Source: Hymenobacter duratus (GTDB taxonomy: Bacteria; Bacteroidota; Bacteroidia; Cytophagales; Hymenobacteraceae). Taken from it: a DNA stretch of 64,000 nt. The stretch covers positions 186,001 to 250,000 of the forward strand of contig NZ_JACWZZ010000001.1 of the NCBI RefSeq assembly GCF_014698995.1. Reading direction: 5' to 3'. Positions 58,428 through 64,000 of the stretch are shown here, one piece after another. The position numbers and the translations under genes were made by a program. The notes under the pieces were generated by a model. That model saw only the letters and a program-made list of their open reading frames with translations. It did no database searches and was not told the origin of the DNA. The stretch's first letter is position 1; each line of letters begins with the position of its first letter.

Positions 58428-58494
58428 GAGCCTAATGTAGCAGAAGCGGTTGGTTGTGACGCTGGTTGAGCCAGAAAAATGCGCTTTCCGTCAT

Positions 58495-58532
58495 CACAAA
58501 AAAGCCTCCGCAACCCAACGGCGCGGAGGCTT
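58495..58532 (-). terminator. Rho-independent terminator of the oxygenase gene
   Basis: On the minus strand AAGCCTCCGC and GCGGAGGCTT pair and TTTTTTGTG follows. It lies 21 bases after the stop at 58553. Confidence 0.8.
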
Positions 58533-58552
58533 CACGAAGCAGAAGAAAAGGG

Positions 58553-59530
58553 TTATTTCTTCTTGAGGCCCAACTCAATCAGGCGCTCATTCAGAAATTC
58601 GCCCGCCGTAATGTCGGCTTCCTTCTTGGGGTTTTCGGGCGTCACGCAACTTTCGAGAGCGGCCAGGCTCATTTCGGAGCGTGGGTGCATAAAGAACGGA
58701 ATGCTGTAGCGCGAGGAGTTCATTTTCTCCCGGACCGGATTCACGACGCGGTGAATGGTGCTCTTCAGAACGCCATTGGTCAGGCGCTGCAGCATGTCGC
58801 CGACGTTCACCACAATCTGGTCGGGCAGGGCCGTAATCGGAATCCATTTACCGTCGCGGCGCTTTACTTGCAGGCCATCGGCTGAAGCGCCCATCAGCAG
58901 CGTAATCAGGTTGATGTCGCCGTGCTCGGCGGCGCGTACGGCATCGGCCGGTACCGCGTCGGGGTTTTCAATCGGGTAGTAGTGGATCGGGCGCAGAATG
59001 CTGTTGCCATTGCGCACCTTGTCGTCGAAGTAGTTTTCGGGTAGCTCCAGATACAGGGCAATGGCGCGCAGCACGTCTTTGCCGGCGGATTCCAGCGTTT
59101 TGTAAGTGGTCCGCGACGTATTTGCGAAGCTGTCCACCTCATTGGGCCAGATGTTGTCGGGGTATTCGGCGCCGATAGGGTCATTGGCATCGTCCACTTC
59201 CTGGCCCACGTGGTAGAACTCCTTCAGGTCGCCGGTGTTGCGGCCCTTGGCATGTTCCTTACCTTTGCTCACGTAGCCGCGCTGGCCTGCCAGCTCCGGC
59301 TTTTCATATTGCTGCTTTACATCGTCGGGCAGCGAGAAGAAAGCTTTTACATCACTATACAGCTTCTGCGTCTGCTCATCGGTGAGGCCGTGGTTCTTGA
59401 GGGCAACGAAGCCGATGTTCTGATAGGCTTCGCCGAGCTGTTGAACAAAGCGGGCTTTGCGCTCCGGGTCACCGGAGCGGAAGTCTGCGAGGTCGAGGGA
59501 GGGAATTTCTTCCAGCAGTTTTTCTTCCAT
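58553..59530 (-). CDS. Isopenicillin N synthase-like 2-oxoglutarate/Fe(II) oxygenase
   Basis: The 325-residue cytosolic protein carries the facial triad His203-x-Asp205 (in EHGDINLITLL) and His260 (in STIHRVVNP), and Arg274-x-Ser276 (SRYSIPFF) for binding the 2-oxoglutarate carboxylate. The N-terminal DIOX_N part has GFVALKNHGLTDEQ. Such enzymes oxidise small molecules, for example in gibberellin, ethylene or antibiotic pathways; no substrate can be named here. It is divergent from a lipoprotein gene. Confidence 0.9.
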   Translation of the reverse strand: MEEKLLEEIPSLDLADFRSGDPERKARFVQQLGEAYQNIGFVALKNHGLTDEQTQKLYSDVKAFFSLPDDVKQQYEKPELAGQRGYVSKGKEHAKGRNTGDLKEFYHVGQEVDDANDPIGAEYPDNIWPNEVDSFANTSRTTYKTLESAGKDVLRAIALYLELPENYFDDKVRNGNSILRPIHYYPIENPDAVPADAVRAAEHGDINLITLLMGASADGLQVKRRDGKWIPITALPDQIVVNVGDMLQRLTNGVLKSTIHRVVNPVREKMNSSRYSIPFFMHPRSEMSLAALESCVTPENPKKEADITAGEFLNERLIELGLKKK

Positions 59531-59545
59531 CTTGGAAAATCACTA

Positions 59546-59553
59546 TACTTTTG
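59546..59553 (+). promoter_or_regulatory. -7 element TACTTTTG before the lipoprotein gene
   Basis: This perfect TANNTTTG on the plus strand lies 108 bases before the ATG at 59662, in the spacer shared with the divergent oxygenase gene. Confidence 0.45.
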
Positions 59554-59661
59554 AACAATGAATGCGTGCTGCGCAAGGTACTCAAAAAACCAACGTTGTC
59601 CCGCTAACGCAGGTTTCCGAAAGGCTCCTGTTTCTGTCTTTTTCATCCCTGTTTTCCCTAC

Positions 59662-60486
59662 ATGAAACCATTTGCTTTACTGCCTGGCGTGGCCTTGCTG
59701 CTGGCACTAGCTGCCTGCGACGCAGCCAAGATTCAGTCGGATACGTCCAACTCCTCTACCGCCGAAATGGTGACGACCACGGCGGCTACCCAGGCCAAGA
59801 ACGGCATCCGCGTCACGCCTTTCAACGACTCGCCTAAGTTTCCGGAAGCCCAGCTGATTCTCAAGACGCCACCGGCCGGCTCCACCGTGCCCAGTGGGGC
59901 CGTGGCTTTCGACTACGACCTGAGCAACTTCCTGCTCACCAAGATGACCGGCGGCATGCACGCGGCGCATCTGGCCAACTCGCAGAAAGGCCAGCACATC
60001 CACAACATCGTTGATAACGAGCCCTACACGGCCCATTACGACACGGAGTTCACTAAGAACCTGGTGGATGGGCAGCATGTGGTACTCTCGTTTCTGTCGC
60101 GCTCCTACCACGAGAGCCTCAAGCACCGCGGCGCCTACGACCTGCGCGTTGTGACCGTGGGCAAAGTGGCGCCCGGCACGCCAAAGTTCGATGTAACGGC
60201 TCCGCACCTGTTCTATAGCCGCCCCAAAGACGTGTATACCGGCAAGGATGCCGAGCGGGTCATGCTGGATTTCTACCTCGTGAACACCACGCTGGAGCCC
60301 GGCGGTACGCAGGTGCGCGCGACCATCAACGGGGCCGAGTTCATGCTAGACCAGTGGGCGCCCTACATGATGGAAGGCCTGCCCATCGGCGAGAATACCG
60401 TGAAGCTGGAGCTCGTAGATGCCAGCGGCAACCTCATTCCCGGCCCCTACAACTCCGTTACCCGCAACTTCTCGATTCAGCCGTAG
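59662..60486 (+). CDS. Conserved Bacteroidota lipoprotein (phosphopeptide-binding-like)
   Basis: The 274-residue protein has a lipoprotein signal with Cys19 (ALAAC), then a Ser/Thr-rich linker. Residues around 65-195 contain QKGQHIHNIVDNEPYTAHY and HVVLSFLSRSYHESLK, words I associate with a Bacteroidota family annotated as phosphopeptide-binding protein (from memory). The C-terminal part (residues about 200-274) is beta-rich and Ig-like. The biochemical role is unknown. A hairpin follows the stop. Confidence 0.65.
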   Translation: MKPFALLPGVALLLALAACDAAKIQSDTSNSSTAEMVTTTAATQAKNGIRVTPFNDSPKFPEAQLILKTPPAGSTVPSGAVAFDYDLSNFLLTKMTGGMHAAHLANSQKGQHIHNIVDNEPYTAHYDTEFTKNLVDGQHVVLSFLSRSYHESLKHRGAYDLRVVTVGKVAPGTPKFDVTAPHLFYSRPKDVYTGKDAERVMLDFYLVNTTLEPGGTQVRATINGAEFMLDQWAPYMMEGLPIGENTVKLELVDASGNLIPGPYNSVTRNFSIQP

Positions 60487-60509
60487 CACGGCCGGCTGCT
60501 TCCTTGTTT

Positions 60510-60546
60510 CGCTGCCCATCCTCCGCCCGCCGGAAGATGGGCAGCG
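60510..60546 (+). terminator. 11-bp hairpin after the lipoprotein gene
   Basis: CGCTGCCCATC (60510-60520) pairs with GATGGGCAGCG (60536-60546), 23 bases after the stop. Only CTTTA follows, so it is a weaker terminator than others here. Confidence 0.55.
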
Positions 60547-60692
60547 GCTTTAGGGGGGTACAATATTCTGGCATCCTTGTAATTTGGCGGCTTTTTAACC
60601 TGCGCTTAATGTCGGATGCAGCCTGTTTTCAGTAGCTTCACGCTGCAGGAGTTGTGCCTGCCCAGTATACCACCACCCTTTTCAAATTTTTC

Positions 60693-63600
60693 ATGCAACA
60701 CCTTTTACGCTTGACAGCAGGGCTAACTAGTCCGACTGCCTTCAGCCGTGTGCGTGTGCTTGCGGCGCTGATGCTTAGCCTCTGGCTGGGCGTAGCCCGC
60801 CCGGCGCAGGCGCAGGTAGACACCTATCAGTTTGCGGCCTCACAAGGCACATACACTCCGCTGGTTGGCGGCACGGCCCTGCCCGATATGCTGGCCGACA
60901 CCTATATCACCCCCACGGCTATTCCGCTGGGCTTCACGTTCGTGTTCGATGGGGCTCCTTTTACGGCCGTGAAGGCTTCGTCGAATGGGTTCCTGACCTT
61001 TAACGCTACGGGTTCATCCAGCATCTCGACGCTGGCAGCCGCCGTAGCAGCCAATCGCCCACTGGTGGCGCCCCTCGGCGACGACCTGGATGGCCGGCCG
61101 GTAGGGGCTACCGCCCAGGCTTCGTACCTGACAACGGGCACGGCTCCAAACCGGGTGTTCACCTTCGAGTGGCAGAACTGGGAGTGGCGCTGGGGCGTCA
61201 ACCTGGCCGTTATTTCCTTCCAGGTAAAGCTGTATGAAGGCAGCAACCGGGTAGAGTTCATCTACCAGCAGGAGCCCAACCCGACGAATGCCACGGCAAC
61301 GCTGGGCGCTTCCATCGGTCTGGCCGGCACCGGCACCGGCTCGGGTTCGTACCTGGCGCTGAGCGACGCTACGGCTAACCCAACGGCCAGCTCCACCACC
61401 GAGAACACCAACATCAACACGAAGCCTGCTACCGGCCAGGTGTACGCCTTCACGCCAGCAGCTCCGGCTGCCTGCCCGGCTCCGCGTAACCTCGCGGCTA
61501 CTGCCACCAGCACCACGGCCAACCTGACTTGGACGGTAACAGGCGGCGGCGGTACGTTCCGCATTGAGTACGGCCCGCAGGGCTTCACGCCCGGCTCAAC
61601 GGCCGGTACGGTAGTTACGAGCACCACCACCAGCGCTTCGCTGACGGGCCTGACGGCTACCACTCCCTACGACTTTTACGTGACGCAGATCTGCGGCGGC
61701 AGCAACGGCAACAGCCTGGTAGCCGGTCCCGCTACCTTCACGACGCTGGCCAACCCGCCCGCCAACGACGCCTGCACCGCCGCTGTTTCCCTGACGCCGG
61801 GTGCTATATCGGCAGCCTGCCCGGGTGCTACCAGCGGTACGCTGCTGGGCGCTACGCCTACAGCCGGCCTGGCCACGCCCGTTGGCACCGCCGACGATGA
61901 CGTGTGGTACAGCTTCGTAGCTACTTCCCGGGCACATACCGTAACCCTCACGGGTTCCGGCGACTATGTGCAGGAATTGCTGAGCGGCAGCTGCGGCGCC
62001 CTGACCACGGTAGCCTTCTCCGACCCGAACGTGAAAATCTACTCGGGCTTGACGGTGGGTGCTACCTACTACCTGCGCGTGTACTCCTACAGCGCTACGC
62101 TGCCCAGCGCTACGGCGGCTCCCTTCACCATCTGCGTAACCACGCCTACGCCGCCGCCCGTCAATGACGACCCGAGCGGTGCCATTGCCCTGACCGTGAA
62201 TGCCACCTGCACGCCGGTTACGGGTAACAACGAAGAAGCCACCACCACTACTCCCAACGGCTATGCCAACCCCGGTACGTCGCCGAACAGCTGCGGTATT
62301 GCTGTTTCGCCGAGCGACGTATGGTTCACGTTCACGACGCCTGCCACGGGCGTGGCCTCCACGGCCGTACGCGTACTCGTGACGGGTGTGCCCGCCAGCC
62401 AGCTGCGCGCCTTCTCGGCCGCCAGCGCCGCTGGTCCGTTCACCCAGATTGGGTGTTCTTCTACCAGCGCTACGGTAGCGGCTCCGCCACTCGACCTGAC
62501 CCAGCTCACGCCGAACACCACGTACTATGTGCGGGTGTCGGGCTACGGTACCGGTAACCCCGAAGGTGCTTTCACGATTTGCGTAACGTTCCCGCCTACC
62601 TGCGGCGACCCGCGCACCCTCACGTTCACGAATACCACCCAGACGGCTACGCAGGTGAACTTCGTGCCCGGCAATGGCCAGCAGACCTTCACCGTGACGG
62701 CTACGCCAACGGCGGGCGGCACGGCCGTTACGGCTACCGGCACGGCTTCGCCGATCCAGCTGACCGGCCTCACGGCCGGCACTCCCTACACCGTAACGGT
62801 AGTAGGCCTCTGCCCCGACGGCTCTTCTACGGCTACCCTCACCGGCACCGTGAGCACGCTCATCATCAACGACGACCCCAGCGGTGCCGTGCAGCTCACG
62901 CTGGGCTCCGACTGCCTGACGCCCACCAGCGCCACGCTGGTAGGGGCTACCAGCACTACTCCTAGCGGCTACACCAACCCCGGCACGGCCTGTACGCCAT
63001 CTACGGCCACGGCTCCGCGCGACGTGTGGTTTAAGTTCACGACGGCGGCGGCTGGCGTAGGCTCTACGGAAGTAACGCTGACCACGACCGGCAACAACGC
63101 CAACGTGCTGCGTGTATTCTCGGCGGCCAGCAGCGCTGGTCCGTTCTCGGATGTGGCCTGCAAAAGCAGCACCGGCAGCACCGTAACCGCCGGTAGCCTC
63201 ATCGTAACGGGCCTCACGCCTAACACCACGTACTACGTATCGGTAGCGGGCTACACCAACACCACAGTGCAGAGCGCCTTCACCATCTGCGTACGCGGCA
63301 ACTCCAACTGCCCGCTGCCAGTAGGCCTCACCACGGGTGCCACCACGGCTACCACTGCTTCGCTCACGTGGAACGTGGCCGGTACTACGCCAAGCGGCAC
63401 GTTTGTGATTGAGTATGGCCCGCAGGGCTTCACGCCCGGCACGGGCGCCGGTACCACCGTTACCAGCACCACGCCTAGCGTTACGCTCACCGGCCTGACC
63501 TCGGACACGCAGTACTGCTACTATGTAAGCCAGAACTGCGGTACCCTGAACGGCAGCAGTGAGCGGGTAGGTCCCGTGTGCTTCCGCACCGACATTGCCC

Positions 63601-64000
63601 CGGCTAACAACGACGACCCCTGCACGGCTACCGTGCTGACGGTAAATGCTACTGCTACCAACGCCACCACGCTGGGTGCTACCACCACGCTGCCCAACGG
63701 CTACGCCAACCCTGGCTGCACCACGGCCGGCAGCCCCCGCGACGTATGGTTCTCGTTTGTGCACACCAGCGCCCTGAGCTCCGGCGGCATTGTGGTAGGT
63801 GGCAACACGGCCGGTCAGGTTCGCCTGTTCTCGGCCGCTACCTGCAGCGGTCCGTTCACGCAGCTGGCCTGCCAGGCTGGCCCCGGCGCCAACACGCAGG
63901 CTCCGGCGCTGCCCCTGAGCGGCCTGACGGTGGGTACTACCTACTACGTATCGGTATCGGGCTTTGCCTCCAACGATGCGCAGGGTCCATTCACGATTCA
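60693..64000 (+). CDS. Very large secreted FN3/WFxF-repeat protein, truncated at right edge
   Basis: The open frame runs 1102 codons without a stop to the end of the window, so it is partial. Residues 1-40 are a long signal peptide ending ARPAQAQ. An N-terminal domain (about 41-260) has TPTAIPLGFTFVFDG, KASSNGFLTFN and LYEGSNRVEFIYQQ, like the nidogen/WG-type domains of Bacteroidota surface proteins. Then FN3-like modules (near 261-351, 633-723, 871-966) alternate with modules headed ND(D)PSGA and containing DVWF.F (near 355-486, 490-631, 724-869, 970 to the end). Adhesin-like export by the type IX system is inferred; the C-terminal sorting domain would be beyond the window. Confidence 0.85.
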   Translation, partial: MQHLLRLTAGLTSPTAFSRVRVLAALMLSLWLGVARPAQAQVDTYQFAASQGTYTPLVGGTALPDMLADTYITPTAIPLGFTFVFDGAPFTAVKASSNGFLTFNATGSSSISTLAAAVAANRPLVAPLGDDLDGRPVGATAQASYLTTGTAPNRVFTFEWQNWEWRWGVNLAVISFQVKLYEGSNRVEFIYQQEPNPTNATATLGASIGLAGTGTGSGSYLALSDATANPTASSTTENTNINTKPATGQVYAFTPAAPAACPAPRNLAATATSTTANLTWTVTGGGGTFRIEYGPQGFTPGSTAGTVVTSTTTSASLTGLTATTPYDFYVTQICGGSNGNSLVAGPATFTTLANPPANDACTAAVSLTPGAISAACPGATSGTLLGATPTAGLATPVGTADDDVWYSFVATSRAHTVTLTGSGDYVQELLSGSCGALTTVAFSDPNVKIYSGLTVGATYYLRVYSYSATLPSATAAPFTICVTTPTPPPVNDDPSGAIALTVNATCTPVTGNNEEATTTTPNGYANPGTSPNSCGIAVSPSDVWFTFTTPATGVASTAVRVLVTGVPASQLRAFSAASAAGPFTQIGCSSTSATVAAPPLDLTQLTPNTTYYVRVSGYGTGNPEGAFTICVTFPPTCGDPRTLTFTNTTQTATQVNFVPGNGQQTFTVTATPTAGGTAVTATGTASPIQLTGLTAGTPYTVTVVGLCPDGSSTATLTGTVSTLIINDDPSGAVQLTLGSDCLTPTSATLVGATSTTPSGYTNPGTACTPSTATAPRDVWFKFTTAAAGVGSTEVTLTTTGNNANVLRVFSAASSAGPFSDVACKSSTGSTVTAGSLIVTGLTPNTTYYVSVAGYTNTTVQSAFTICVRGNSNCPLPVGLTTGATTATTASLTWNVAGTTPSGTFVIEYGPQGFTPGTGAGTTVTSTTPSVTLTGLTSDTQYCYYVSQNCGTLNGSSERVGPVCFRTDIAPANNDDPCTATVLTVNATATNATTLGATTTLPNGYANPGCTTAGSPRDVWFSFVHTSALSSGGIVVGGNTAGQVRLFSAATCSGPFTQLACQAGPGANTQAPALPLSGLTVGTTYYVSVSGFASNDAQGPFTI

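Noticed and set aside
61596..63764. 722-residue open frame on the minus strand
   Set aside because: It lies antisense to the large FN3-repeat gene and is rich in Gly, Arg and Ala, as expected of a shadow of codon-biased, repetitive, G+C-rich sequence. It has no start context or domain.
1..64000. CRISPR arrays
   Set aside because: The repeats found are inverted pairs or short tandem words in spacers. None shows three or more direct repeats of 24-45 bases with unique spacers, and there are no cas genes.

Overview
The window looks like a chromosomal segment of a high-G+C Bacteroidota, most likely the Hymenobacter group of the Cytophagales (an inference from gene content and style; no marker gene such as 16S rRNA is present). 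The signs are the Bacteroidota -7 promoter element TANNTTTG in front of many genes and tRNAs, an almost complete lack of Shine-Dalgarno sequences, a long Bacteroidota-type NusB, a DUF1573 lipoprotein/yajC/YbbR/coaE gene order, leucine/glutamate dehydrogenase-type catabolism, Cys-box/CarboxypepD_reg membrane proteins, and secreted proteins of type IX secretion style.

Layout. 1-2.5 kb: tRNA-Pro, fructose-bisphosphate aldolase and a small secreted Lys/Pro/Ala-rich protein. 2.5-7.2 kb: FAD oxidoreductase, a GT39-type membrane glycosyltransferase and an ABC exporter. 7.4-14 kb: co-directional housekeeping genes (leucine dehydrogenase, nusB, ytxH, NAD-isocitrate dehydrogenase, DUF1573 lipoprotein, yajC, YbbR, coaE). 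14-19 kb, minus strand: an acetyltransferase, two tandem paralogous GT39-like membrane proteins and two identical tRNA-Val genes. 19-30 kb: AsmA, TerB-like protein, MscS channel, a second GLFV dehydrogenase, ArsR regulator, hemA, histidine kinase, CrtC/AttH-like lipoprotein. 30-33.4 kb: two paralogous Cys-box membrane proteins and an amino-acid permease. 33.5-40 kb: a 1549-residue helicase-nuclease followed by a REP-associated (Y1/HUH-like) transposase gene with a pair of inverted REP-like hairpins behind it, then an LpxR-like outer-membrane protein. 40-50.6 kb: EamA transporter, YD-repeat-like secreted protein, dusB, CPBP protease, cdsA, glutamate dehydrogenase, psd, free-methionine-sulfoxide reductase, ribD, prmC. 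50.7-57.1 kb: a nucleotide-sugar cluster (acetyltransferase, TviB/WbpO-type dehydrogenase, galE, rfbB, TviC/WbpP-type epimerase, rfbA). 57-64 kb: chromate transporter, 2-oxoglutarate oxygenase-like protein, a lipoprotein, and a very large FN3-repeat secreted protein that runs off the right edge.

Working together: cdsA and psd make phospholipids; the 50.7-57.1 kb cluster supplies UDP-GalNAcA-type and dTDP-4-keto-sugar precursors for a surface polysaccharide whose glycosyltransferases are outside the window; three GLFV dehydrogenases point to heavy amino-acid turnover. The most striking non-coding feature is a series of long intergenic inverted repeats (up to a perfect 36-bp arm) that fill whole spacers between same-strand genes and often end a few bases before the next start codon. 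One pair is made of REP-like hairpins directly downstream of the RAYT-like transposase gene, giving a possible self-contained REP/transposase unit.
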